64,000 nucleotides of DNA, taken from assembly GCA_964489525.1 (NCBI GenBank), contig CAZAYY010000019.1, positions 1 through 64,000 of the forward strand, given 5' to 3'. The position numbers and the translations under genes were made by a program. Below are positions 45,917 through 54,470 of the stretch, in pieces (within the stretch, counting starts at the first letter, position 1; the number at the start of each line of letters is the position of its first letter). Source of the stretch: CAZAYY01 sp964489525. Lineage in GTDB: Bacteria; Chloroflexota; Anaerolineae; Anaerolineales; JABWBV01. The notes beneath the pieces are model-generated. The model saw only the letters and a list, made by a program, of their open reading frames with translations. It was not told the DNA's origin and did no database searches.

Positions 45917-47638
45917 TTACTTGCTCAACTGAATTACCACCCCGGTTTGCGGCGGGATGACTTCGAAGGGGGTGTAGCTGGCAAAACCGCCATTGGCGTT
46001 GATTTCGGGTGTTTTGAGCCCTTCCAGGCTGCCAAAAACCAGCTCGGCCTGCAAAGGTCCAGTGAATGGGCCGCTGGTCATGGTGATGTTGTAGTTATCC
46101 ATGCGAACCTCCTGGGGGTGGACATTGACCAAAACCAGGAAGGCTTCATCTTCGTTATAGCGCAGCATGGCAAACAGGCGGGCCGAGCCAGCATCGAGCA
46201 GCATGGTATCGCCTGTGCGCATGGCAGGGTGGGCGTTGCGCAGGGCGATCAGGCTGCGGTAGTGACTGAGCAGAGATTCGTTGTCTCGCGATTGGCGGGC
46301 GACATTGGATGTAATAAAATCGGTAGCGGGGGCATACCAGGGCAGGCCAGTGGTGAAGCCCACTTTGGCGCTGCCGGCATCCCACTGCATGGGTCGGCGC
46401 AGGTTTTCATCGGGTTTGATGCCCGTCATCCCGATTTCTTCCCCATAGTAGATAAAGGGGACACCCGGAGAAGTGAGCATCAGGGTGGCTGCCAGTTTTG
46501 CCCGTTCCAGGGTGTCCAGTTGGGACATGACCCGGTTCTGGTCGTGGTTGGTCAGGAAAACGCCATATTGACCTTTGGGGTAGCTGTCCAGCACGATTTG
46601 CATTTGATTATACAGCGGCACAGCCAACGGCCCGCGCGCCGTGTCCAGGAAGGCTTCCGCAAGGTCGAATTCAAAGGCGATGTCCACTTCGTCGCCAACG
46701 TAGTCAATTACCAGTGGGGTGAGGGTCCAGGCTTCGCCAACCGTGAATGCGTGGGGGTCAACACTTTTGTAAAACTTAAAATATTCCTGCAGCCAGGTGT
46801 GGGTGGCCGGGGTGTTTTCCTGGGCGGGGCCGTCTTCAATAAAATGCCGGATGGCGTCCAACCGGAAGCCGTCCACGTTCATTTCTTCCAGCCAGAAGCG
46901 GGTGATGTCGTAAATTTCCTGGGTGACAGCGGGGTTTTCCAGGTTGAGATCGGGCATCTGGTCCCAAAAAACGGCGTAGTAGTAGCGGTTGTTGGAGGCT
47001 TTGATCCAGACTTTTTGCCCCCAAGGGCCTTTGAAACCGGGGTCTTCATCGCGCCAGACGTAATAATCGGTGTAGGGCGCTTCGCCCGAACGCGAGGCTT
47101 TAAACCAGGGGTGCTGGGTGCTGGTGTGGTTGAGCACCAGGTCAATGATGATGCGGATGCCGCGCTTGTGGGCTTCTTCTACCAGCCGCTGGAAATCTTC
47201 TTTCGTACCATATTCCCGGTCGGCCGCGTAGTAATCCACCACGTCGTAGCCGTGATAACTGGGCGATTCGGTGATGGGCATCAGCCAGAGGGCGTTGATG
47301 CCCAGGTCGTTGGTGGTGGTGGGGTCGCCGTCGTTCAGGTAGTCCAATTTTTCAACCAGGCCGTTGAAATCTCCTTTGCCATCGCCATTGCTGTCGTAGA
47401 AACTGCGCACAAAAATTTCATAAAAAATGGCGTCGTTCCACCAGCCCTGTTCGGCGGGGATGATGGTTGGGGTGGGGGTTGGAACGTCGGTGGCGGTTGG
47501 GGCAGGGGTGTTGGTAGGCGCGGGCGGTTGGGTGGGGGCAGTGTTTGTTTGGGTTGGGGCTGGCGCGGCGGGTTGGCAGGCCGCCAGAACCGCCGCCACC
47601 AGGAAGATGCTGAGCAATGCCAGGAATTTCTTAATCAT
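45917..47638 (-). CDS. Secreted alpha-amylase lipoprotein, GH13
   Basis: A 573-residue lipoprotein that cleaves starch or maltodextrins outside the cell. The signal ends VAAVLAAC (lipidated Cys21), followed by a Pro/Thr stalk to about residue 62. The catalytic TIM barrel has DLVLNH (170 region), the nucleophile Asp261 in DGFRLDAIRH, the acid/base Glu302 in FTVGEAW and Asp366 in FLTNHDQ. A calcium-type loop DSNGDGKGD (82-90) is present. The C-terminal beta domain ends near residue 573. ATG at 47638 has AAGGAG 7 nt upstream. It is on the same strand as malEFG to its right and would feed them oligosaccharides, though two unrelated genes lie between. Confidence 0.94.
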   Translation of the reverse strand: MIKKFLALLSIFLVAAVLAACQPAAPAPTQTNTAPTQPPAPTNTPAPTATDVPTPTPTIIPAEQGWWNDAIFYEIFVRSFYDSNGDGKGDFNGLVEKLDYLNDGDPTTTNDLGINALWLMPITESPSYHGYDVVDYYAADREYGTKEDFQRLVEEAHKRGIRIIIDLVLNHTSTQHPWFKASRSGEAPYTDYYVWRDEDPGFKGPWGQKVWIKASNNRYYYAVFWDQMPDLNLENPAVTQEIYDITRFWLEEMNVDGFRLDAIRHFIEDGPAQENTPATHTWLQEYFKFYKSVDPHAFTVGEAWTLTPLVIDYVGDEVDIAFEFDLAEAFLDTARGPLAVPLYNQMQIVLDSYPKGQYGVFLTNHDQNRVMSQLDTLERAKLAATLMLTSPGVPFIYYGEEIGMTGIKPDENLRRPMQWDAGSAKVGFTTGLPWYAPATDFITSNVARQSRDNESLLSHYRSLIALRNAHPAMRTGDTMLLDAGSARLFAMLRYNEDEAFLVLVNVHPQEVRMDNYNITMTSGPFTGPLQAELVFGSLEGLKTPEINANGGFASYTPFEVIPPQTGVVIQLSK

Positions 47639-47712
47639 ATGGACTCCTTTGTTCATCTCGCGAAACATGGCGGCCTGCAAAGGCCTCATGCTGCCGGGGG
47701 TGGTTTCAGGCT

Positions 47713-48165
47713 TTAATCCAGAGGTACAAATTCCCCTGGCGCTTCAGAATAAATCACATCGCGCCATTCAGACCATTCGCCATTGCGCAGCGAACGCACC
47801 TGCTTGTGCATCTGGTTGGGTGCATCCAGGGATAAAACCACTTCGTTGGCGGTGACGCCGCCTGCCGGGCCAACCACCTGTTCTTTGAAGAATATTTTGC
47901 CACCAGGCATGGGTTCGGCCGTGCCGTGGGTGTAAAACCTGGCGGTGGTGCAGTAAGTATACACCAGGGTTTGGGCCTCTTCATCCCAAAACAGCAGGGT
48001 TTCCCCGCCGTACACGCTGCCGCTCAGGGCGTGCAGGATGCGCAGGACATTCCCTTTGAGTGCGATTTCCCAACGGGCTGTATCGTAGAGGCCTTGGTCC
48101 GGGTTGAGCAGGGCTTTCCAGGTTTTGCCGGTGTAGGGGAGGAAAATTTCCAGGTTTGGGTTCAT
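47713..48165 (-). CDS. Hypothetical beta-rich protein
   Basis: A 150-residue soluble protein I do not recognise. Pattern suggests antiparallel strands with YTGKTWKALLNPDQGLYDTARWEI at the start, then LLFWDEEAQTLVYTYCTTARFYT, and MPGGKIFFKEQ; it resembles lipocalin-like or DUF1579-type proteins in the alternation of strands, but no motif secures that. It starts 17 bp after the stop of the FG-GAP fusion, so it is likely to be cotranscribed with it. No signal peptide. Confidence 0.65.
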   Translation of the reverse strand: MNPNLEIFLPYTGKTWKALLNPDQGLYDTARWEIALKGNVLRILHALSGSVYGGETLLFWDEEAQTLVYTYCTTARFYTHGTAEPMPGGKIFFKEQVVGPAGGVTANEVVLSLDAPNQMHKQVRSLRNGEWSEWRDVIYSEAPGEFVPLD

Positions 48166-48182
48166 GATTGGTCCAGGGGTGG

Positions 48183-51100
48183 TTAATTTCCGCCCACCGT
48201 CAGCCCGCTGGGCACGGATTTGGGGATGACTGCCTGCAAATCCAGGGCGGATGGGGAGGTCAGGGCGTGTAAAAAGGCCATCAAATCTGCCAACTGCTCC
48301 GGGGTGAGGGTGGCTGGGGCAGGAACCTGGGATGCCGATTGCAAGACTGCTTCCAGGGTGGCCGGGTCTGTCTGGCAGGTGTCGCGCAGTTCAGGGATTA
48401 GTGGATTGGGGTCGTAGGCCAGTAAACCGTTTTGGGTGTCCAGGTGGTGCAGCACGGCGGCTTCGAGGGTGGTGAAGGCGCCATTGTGCATCCACGGGCC
48501 GGTAATGGCCACATTGCGCAGCGGCGGAGTGCGGAAAGCAAAGCGGTCGCAGGCATCCCCGGTTTCACGCGCCCGGCCGAGGTCCAGGGGTTCTTCGCGG
48601 CCTTTGCCAGGGCCAAGCTGCATGACGGCCAGGTTGTAAAATTTCTGGTCGGTCAGCAGGCCGGTGCTGTGGCAGGTGGCGCAGCCAGCTTCGCCATAAA
48701 AGAGCATTGCGCCTCGTTTTTGCGGCTCGCTCAGGGCGTCCAGGTCGCCGCGCATGTACAGGTCGAAGGGGCTGTCTTCAAAGGTGAACGTGGCAGCCTG
48801 ATAAGCGGCCAGGGCGTTGGCGGCGTGTTGGAACCCCATTTCCTCGATCGGCGTGCCAGGGAAAGCGGCCTGGAACAGTACCACGTATCCGGGAATGGCG
48901 AGCAAACGATCCATGACCGCTTTCCAAATTTTTCGTAATTCATAATCGCGAAACGCGACCAGTTCGTTGGGGTTGCCAAAGATATCGGTGTCGCCCCATT
49001 TGCCGCGCATTTCATCGCGTGAGGTGATTGGGAACATGGCCTGGGCGGCCAGGATGCTGTCCAGGCCGGCGGGGAGGCGGTCGCTGGCCGGGTTGATGAA
49101 CCCGCTTTGTGGTTCACCCATCAGGCGGCCGTCCCAAAACATCACAGTCCATTCTGGGTACCCCAGGTTAAATACCGGTGGGGCGTTGCGCGGGACAAAA
49201 TCGCGCTTGATACCCAGTTTTCGCTCAGGACCCAGACCGCCGTTTGCACTGCCTGTGCCTACAGGTAGGGAAAGCCCATCGCCCGTGGCCAAAAGGGGGT
49301 GGTGACAGGTGGCGCAGGAGGTGTCGCGGTTGCCCGAAAGCTCCGGGTCCCAAAAGAGCGCCTCGCCCAGGGTGACCAGGGGTTGGGTAAAGGTAGGTGC
49401 GGTTAAGGGTTGGACGCCCGCCGCAGCCATGCGTTGGCCCAGTTGGGCATCCAGGCTGGCTGGTTCGGCGGGGACTGTGGTCATGGAAAGCCCGCCTGAG
49501 ATTCCAATGGCTGCGGCTAGAACCAAAACGCCTGCCCCAACCAGCCAGGCCCAGGTGCGCCGGGGGGTTGGGGCAGCGCTGCCCGCCGGAAGGGGGGCGG
49601 GTAGGGTTTGCGATTGGGATTGCCGCGCCTGACCGACCCAGGCAGCCAGGCTGATGATCCCGGCGGAAACCAGGACCAGTGCCAGCGCCATCCGCCCGGA
49701 TTGGGCTGGCACTGCCGCTGCAGATGGCAGCGCCGCTGTGGTTGGTTTATTCGTTGGATGGGGGAAGGATTCGAGCATACTTACCCCAGGCTGCCCGGCT
49801 GGGCTTTCAGGGTAGGTGATTTGGTAGCGCTGGTTGGGTGAAAGGTCAGTCACCTGTTGGGTAAGGCCATTGGGCCAGCGGACGGTAATTGAAAGTGCTG
49901 ACTGTGGGCCGGTTTGCGCATCCGGTGCCCCGAGGCCAAAATACAGCGCCAGTTCGTTGCCTGCTCCCAGGCTGGCACCAGCAATGATTTCTTGCATTTG
50001 CTGGCTGCCATCGGGCATGTGCAGGGTGACCCGTGCGCCCACGGCATCGCGGTTAACCGGGCCGCCGCCCACCAGTTCCAGGGCAAGCCATTGGGCCTGG
50101 TTGGCCGGGTATTGTTCGCCCAATGTGTTGCGATACAGCCGGTAGCCTTCGTCAATGTTGCCCACGACGAGGTCTACCCAGCCGTCTTTGTCATAATCGG
50201 CGTAGGCCACACCCAGACTCATGCGGGGTTCCGCCACGCCGGTGCTGCAGGCAATTTCGGTGAAAGTGCCATCACCATTGTTGCGGAACAGCGGGTTGGC
50301 GGCGATGTCGCGGTTGTTGGTGGTGTTGGCTACTGCCAGGTAGAGGTCTTGCCAGCCGTCGTTGTCGTAGTCAAAGAACACCGTCCCCCAGCCGATGCCC
50401 AGCGGATATTCTACCCCGGCTTCTTTTTCCACCGGTTTGAACGTGCCATCGCCCTGGTTTTGGAGCAGCTTCATCGGTCCGGCGTTGGAGAAGTAGAAAT
50501 CGAAGTCGCCATCCCGGTCGTAGTCGCCCGTAGCGAGGCCCATGCCAAAGACTTTAATGGCTGCCCCGACCTCGCGCGAAACCTCTTTAAAGCACCATTC
50601 GCCGCATCCTGGGCCGTCGTTGCGCCAGAGTTTGTTGCCGATGGGGTGGATGAATTCATCGTTAATCAGGTAAATGTCCGGGTCGCCATCGTTATCGTAA
50701 TCGGTGAAGCTGGCCACAAAGCCTGAGCCGGTGACCCCGGTTCCCAATAGGCGGCTGACATCCGTAAAGGTGCCATCGCCATTGTTGCGGTAGAGTTTAT
50801 CAAAATCGCCTTCAGAGGGGCGGCCGCAGTCGGGGTAGCAGGCCCAGTTGGCTACGTATAAATCCAGGAAGCCGTCCTGGTTATAGTCGCCCCAGGATGC
50901 GGTTTTACCATTGCTTTTATCGCCCACACCTGCAGCGGCGGTGACATCTTCAAAGCCCTGGCCCTGCAGGTTGCGATAGAGGCGGTTTTCGCCCCAGTTG
51001 ACTACGTACAGGTCGCTCCAGCCGTCGTTGTCATAGTCAATAAAAATGGCCCCGCCGCTGTACACGCTGGCGAGCGCCACCTGGGTGGAAAATTCTGAGA

Positions 51101-51395
51101 TTTCAAAGGTCCCGTCGCCCCGGCTGTGGTAGAGGGTGTTGGGTCCGTAGGGGTCGGTGACGTAAAGGTCTACCCAGCCGTCATTGTCATAGTCGCCCCA
51201 GGCCTGGCCAATGGCCATTTCCATTTCCGGGACGCGGTTGTTGGTGATGCCAGCCGGGCGGCTGACATCCTGGAAGATGTCCTGGACGAGGACTGCTGGG
51301 GCCGTGCTGGCCTCAACTGGTTGGGGGTCTGCCTGGAATAAGACCAGCCCGGCCAGTAAAAACAGCATGATTGGGAGCAAACCGGCTTTTTTCAT
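48183..51395 (-). CDS. FG-GAP/UnbV beta-propeller fused to a membrane hairpin and MauG-type dihaem peroxidase
   Basis: A 1070-residue protein with an unusual order. After a signal peptide come repeated FG-GAP/VCBS units (about 45-430) carrying calcium-type loops such as DYDNDGWVDLYV and DYDRDGDFDFYF. An ASPIC/UnbV domain follows (about 445-545: NRDAVGARVTLHMPDG, SITVRWPNG). Two membrane helices (about 575-597 and 625-647) enclose a short basic loop. Then a cytochrome c peroxidase/MauG domain has haem sites CATCHH (about 694) and CATCH (about 905), plus PRNAPPVFNLGY and WMHNGAFTTLEAAVLHH. Both large parts therefore face outside. The ATG at 51395 is my choice; a GTG at 51413 directly after AGGAAG is an alternative. 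Confidence 0.88.
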   Translation of the reverse strand: MKKAGLLPIMLFLLAGLVLFQADPQPVEASTAPAVLVQDIFQDVSRPAGITNNRVPEMEMAIGQAWGDYDNDGWVDLYVTDPYGPNTLYHSRGDGTFEISEFSTQVALASVYSGGAIFIDYDNDGWSDLYVVNWGENRLYRNLQGQGFEDVTAAAGVGDKSNGKTASWGDYNQDGFLDLYVANWACYPDCGRPSEGDFDKLYRNNGDGTFTDVSRLLGTGVTGSGFVASFTDYDNDGDPDIYLINDEFIHPIGNKLWRNDGPGCGEWCFKEVSREVGAAIKVFGMGLATGDYDRDGDFDFYFSNAGPMKLLQNQGDGTFKPVEKEAGVEYPLGIGWGTVFFDYDNDGWQDLYLAVANTTNNRDIAANPLFRNNGDGTFTEIACSTGVAEPRMSLGVAYADYDKDGWVDLVVGNIDEGYRLYRNTLGEQYPANQAQWLALELVGGGPVNRDAVGARVTLHMPDGSQQMQEIIAGASLGAGNELALYFGLGAPDAQTGPQSALSITVRWPNGLTQQVTDLSPNQRYQITYPESPAGQPGVSMLESFPHPTNKPTTAALPSAAAVPAQSGRMALALVLVSAGIISLAAWVGQARQSQSQTLPAPLPAGSAAPTPRRTWAWLVGAGVLVLAAAIGISGGLSMTTVPAEPASLDAQLGQRMAAAGVQPLTAPTFTQPLVTLGEALFWDPELSGNRDTSCATCHHPLLATGDGLSLPVGTGSANGGLGPERKLGIKRDFVPRNAPPVFNLGYPEWTVMFWDGRLMGEPQSGFINPASDRLPAGLDSILAAQAMFPITSRDEMRGKWGDTDIFGNPNELVAFRDYELRKIWKAVMDRLLAIPGYVVLFQAAFPGTPIEEMGFQHAANALAAYQAATFTFEDSPFDLYMRGDLDALSEPQKRGAMLFYGEAGCATCHSTGLLTDQKFYNLAVMQLGPGKGREEPLDLGRARETGDACDRFAFRTPPLRNVAITGPWMHNGAFTTLEAAVLHHLDTQNGLLAYDPNPLIPELRDTCQTDPATLEAVLQSASQVPAPATLTPEQLADLMAFLHALTSPSALDLQAVIPKSVPSGLTVGGN

Positions 51396-51474
51396 AATTG
51401 GATATTTTAACACCTTCCTGTGGAGAGAACATTAATTCATATTAGAACCAATCGAGATGGCTGGCATTGGCCAG

Positions 51475-51640
51475 CATCATGCCAGCCCTCCTGCCCTGTA
51501 GTCACGGCTTCAGCCGTGGTTCTCTTCCGCCTGCGGGGACGGGCGGGTCTGTGGGTGGGCTGGGCGGGCTTTGCCGGATAAAACCGGGGTCGGATTGGGA
51601 TGGTTTCCGCTGCGGGGCGACCCGCCCCTACCCGTTCGGG
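51475..51640. repeat. Intergenic repeats, families A and C, reversed copy
   Basis: On the minus strand CCACGGCTGAAGCCGTGACT followed by ACA (51498-51519 on plus) is a relative of the family A unit. The unit GCTGCGGGGCGACCCGCCCC (51610 on) resembles 41711-41730. The start holds a small palindrome, TGGCATTGGCCAGCATCATG (51472-51491). This 341-bp gap (51396-51736) contains no gene. Confidence 0.6.
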
Positions 51641-51683
51641 TTTGGGCGGTTTTTGGGTACAGCCGGAGGTGGGGGGCTTAAAT

Positions 51684-51717
51684 AAAAAAAGGCACGGCGT
51701 GGGGCCGTGCCTTTTTT
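51684..51717. terminator. Terminator of the malEFG operon
   Basis: AAAAAAAGGCACGGC and GCCGTGCCTTTTTT around a 5-6 nt loop, 20 bp beyond the malG stop on the minus strand. A- and T-runs on both sides. Confidence 0.85.
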
Positions 51718-51736
51718 CGCAATTGAGAACCCTGGC

Positions 51737-52672
51737 TTACTCTTTGACTGCGCCCTGGGTCAGGCCGCCGACAATTTGGTCTTGCAGGGCAAGGTAGATG
51801 ATCATAATGGGCAGTGCGCCCATCAGAGCACCCGCTGCAAATACGCCCCATTTCTGGGAAAATTGGCCGGAGGTGTAAATTTGCAGGCCGACCATAAGGG
51901 TGTATTGGGTGGTGGACTTAAGCAGGATGCGGGCCAGGATGAAGTCGCCATACGTGCCGATGAACGACAGGATGCCAATGACCACCAGGATGGGCCGCAG
52001 CAGCGGCAGCAGCAGGTTCCAGAAGATCTGGAAATTGGTGGCCCCATCCACCATGGCCGATTCGTCAATGGCCCTGGGGATGGTGTCCAGGAAGCCTTTC
52101 ATTAGCCAGATGTTGATGCCCATCGAGCCGCCCAGGTAGACCAAAATCAAACCGCCATGGGTGTTTAAGCCCAGGCCGGGGAGAATTTCACCGGTCTGCT
52201 GGATGAGCAGGAAGATGGCCACCAGGGCCAGCAGGTTGGGGAACACCTGGATGAGCAGGATCCCTTTCAACATGGTTACCCGGCCTTTGAAGCGCAGGCG
52301 AGAGAAGGCATAGGCCGCCATGGTGGTGATGGACAGAGAAAGGATGGTGGCAGTGCCGGCAATCTTAATCGAGTTGCCCAGCCACAGGCAGAAGGGGAAC
52401 AGTTTGTCTGTGTTGGTATCCCAGAAGCATGAAGGGAATTTATCACCTTCCAGCAGGGTCCGGTAATTGTCAAAATTCGGGTTATCGGGAATCAGCGTTT
52501 GGGTGGCCAGGGTTTGCTTGGAGTTCAGGGAGGCTGAGACAATCCACAACACCGGGAAGACGGAGAAGAAAATCAGGATGGCGGCAATCACCAGCCGGAT
52601 GCCGATGCCAAAGCGCTTTTGAAAGCTTTTGGACTGGCTGTATTTTTGGTAGGTTGATGCTATGCTAGACAT
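51737..52672 (-). CDS. malG: Maltose/maltodextrin ABC permease, MalG-like
   Basis: A 311-residue permease with six membrane helices. Its EAA loop (IDESAMVDGATNFQIFWNLLLPLL) is the ATPase-docking site; it reads AMVDGA, typical for MalG. Helix 1 is at about 27-48. An insertion between helices 1 and 2 (SCFWDTNTDKLFPFCLW) carries two cysteines, probably outside the membrane. The start overlaps the end of malF by 8 bp. It is the last gene of the operon, followed by a terminator. No malK is in the window, so an ATPase encoded elsewhere must energise it. Confidence 0.92.
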   Translation of the reverse strand: MSSIASTYQKYSQSKSFQKRFGIGIRLVIAAILIFFSVFPVLWIVSASLNSKQTLATQTLIPDNPNFDNYRTLLEGDKFPSCFWDTNTDKLFPFCLWLGNSIKIAGTATILSLSITTMAAYAFSRLRFKGRVTMLKGILLIQVFPNLLALVAIFLLIQQTGEILPGLGLNTHGGLILVYLGGSMGINIWLMKGFLDTIPRAIDESAMVDGATNFQIFWNLLLPLLRPILVVIGILSFIGTYGDFILARILLKSTTQYTLMVGLQIYTSGQFSQKWGVFAAGALMGALPIMIIYLALQDQIVGGLTQGAVKE

Positions 52673-54260
52673 TTTCGCTGACCTCCTCCCACATGTTGGT
52701 GAAGCGGAATTGGAAGAGCGTGATGGCTCCTACGATGAAGAAAATGACGATGGTGATGGCGGATGCCAGGCCATATTGAACACCTCGCCCGCCGCTGTCG
52801 AACGCCAGGGCGTAAACGTAGCTGATCAAGATGTCGGTATGGCCAGCGCGGGTTTCAGCACCGACGATGGGTGGCCCGCCTCCGATGAACAGGTAAATCA
52901 GGTTGAAGTTGTTGAAGTTATAGACATACGAAGCAATCAGCAGGGGGCCTACGGCCACCAGCAGCAGCGGCAGGGTGATGGAGCGGAAGCGCTGCCAGAC
53001 ACTGGCGCCGTCTACCAGGGCGGCTTCGTACAGGTCAGATGGGATGGACTGCAAGGCGCCGCTGGTGACCAGCATGAAATACGGGTAGCCCAACCACAGG
53101 TTGACCAGCACAATGGCGGCCTGGGCCCAGATGGGCTCGGTAAACCAGGGCGGCGCCACACCAAACCAGCCTTCCAACGTTCGATTGAGCACGCCCACCT
53201 CGGGGTTCATCATGCCGCGCCAGATGATGATGGTAATCAGGCCAGGGATGGTGTACGGGATGAGCAGCAGCGAGCGAATGAGTTTTTTGAAGGGGAAATC
53301 TTTGTCGTTGAACATCAACGCAATGGCCAACCCGAGCGAGAAGGTGGTGAATACGCTCAGAATGGGGAAGATGAAGTTCCAGGTCAGGATGCGCACCAAC
53401 GGGCCGCGCAAGGCCGGGCCGGTGGCGAAGCGGACAAAGTTCTCAAAACCAATCACAGCCCGGTAGCCCGGAATAAGGGTTTGACCGCGGTTGTTGGTCC
53501 AGGTGCCTTTTTGATCGAAATATTCCGACCCGGTTTGTTCATCAATAAAGGTATTGGTTTCTTCGTTGTATAGATAGCGGGGGCGCAGTTCTGCAGCCTG
53601 GGATGTGGAACGGATCTGGATGGTTCTATCCACATTCCCAAACTTTATTTGGGTGATATTGGGGTCGGTGGCCGCCAAAATGGCATTCATCCGGGTGTAG
53701 CCTTCAATGGTCAGGGGAATTCCGTTGGCATCCAATTCGCCCACGCCGCGCTGGCCTGGTTGGACCGCTTCAATATCTTCACCCACCAGGGCCAGGTAGC
53801 CTACACCGGCTTCGTCAACCAACCAGAGGGCATAATCCCCTTCCGGTGATTTGTATCCCGTCCAGGAAAAGGCCCGGCCTTCCTCTGGCAGGTAGAGCTC
53901 GCGTTGAATTTGGGCGATGGCCTGGGGTTTGGTAATCAGGTGGCCATCTCCGTAATTGGTGAAAGCCACATAAATGGTAAAGATGATCGGGTATATGGTG
54001 AATAAAATCAGGAATGAAAGGCCAATACCCATCCAGCGGTATGGGTAGGCACCGGGCAGCAGGTAAATCAGGTTGAGCATGACGGTGATGACCGCCAGCA
54101 CGGTAGCCAGCTGGGTGTTGCCCAGGGAAAAAGATTGGACAATAAACCAGATTGCGCCCACATCGAACAGCGCGACAAAAATTAGGCGCAGCACAAATGA
54201 GAGCACAGATTCTTCAGATTGTTTTTGTTTGGGTTTGGCGACTGCAGTTACATCCGGCAT
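52665..54260 (-). CDS. malF: Maltose/maltodextrin ABC permease, MalF-like, with long periplasmic insert
   Basis: A 531-residue permease with about eight helices. The N-terminus is a Lys/Gln-rich tail; helices 1-3 lie at about 23-100. A large extracytoplasmic region (about 108-270) follows, as in E. coli MalF P2, then the last five helices. The EAA loop is YEAALVDGASVWQRFRSITLPLLL. It starts 210 bp after malE; a perfect hairpin sits in that gap. It ends 8 bp into malG. The P2-like insert probably contacts the binding protein. Confidence 0.93.
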   Translation of the reverse strand: MPDVTAVAKPKQKQSEESVLSFVLRLIFVALFDVGAIWFIVQSFSLGNTQLATVLAVITVMLNLIYLLPGAYPYRWMGIGLSFLILFTIYPIIFTIYVAFTNYGDGHLITKPQAIAQIQRELYLPEEGRAFSWTGYKSPEGDYALWLVDEAGVGYLALVGEDIEAVQPGQRGVGELDANGIPLTIEGYTRMNAILAATDPNITQIKFGNVDRTIQIRSTSQAAELRPRYLYNEETNTFIDEQTGSEYFDQKGTWTNNRGQTLIPGYRAVIGFENFVRFATGPALRGPLVRILTWNFIFPILSVFTTFSLGLAIALMFNDKDFPFKKLIRSLLLIPYTIPGLITIIIWRGMMNPEVGVLNRTLEGWFGVAPPWFTEPIWAQAAIVLVNLWLGYPYFMLVTSGALQSIPSDLYEAALVDGASVWQRFRSITLPLLLVAVGPLLIASYVYNFNNFNLIYLFIGGGPPIVGAETRAGHTDILISYVYALAFDSGGRGVQYGLASAITIVIFFIVGAITLFQFRFTNMWEEVSENV

Positions 54261-54424
54261 TATTCCTCCTCACGCTGAAGCGGATCAGTAATCTATCGGA
54301 AGGTGCTTCAAAACCAACCCAGGAACCAGGGTATGGATTGGGTTAATTTTAATTTGTAACGAGCAAAATTTGGAGTGATTTTGGCCTGGGGAGCATCCTC
54401 TTCCCGCGGCCAGGGAAAATTGGC

Positions 54425-54456
54425 AAGGAGGCCGGGTTGTGCAACCCGGCCTCCTT
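54425..54456 (-). other. Perfect 15-bp hairpin between malE and malF
   Basis: Arms AAGGAGGCCGGGTTG and CAACCCGGCCTCCTT around a 2-nt centre, 15 bp past the malE stop, without a T-run. Such intercistronic hairpins stabilise the upstream message or reduce downstream expression, giving more binding protein than permease. The rest of 54261-54470 holds nothing else I can support. Confidence 0.6.
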
Positions 54457-54470
54457 GATCAAAAGCAATA

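Noticed and set aside
45692..47716. Long open frame on the plus strand opposite the amylase gene
   Set aside because: It mirrors the amylase coding frame, has Gly/Val/His-rich composition typical of antisense of GC-rich genes, and no domain. The GH13 gene on the minus strand explains the region.
52662..53573. Plus-strand open frame opposite malF
   Set aside because: Composition is rich in Gln, Asp and Gly, typical of an antisense frame, while malF on the other strand has membrane helices and the EAA loop.
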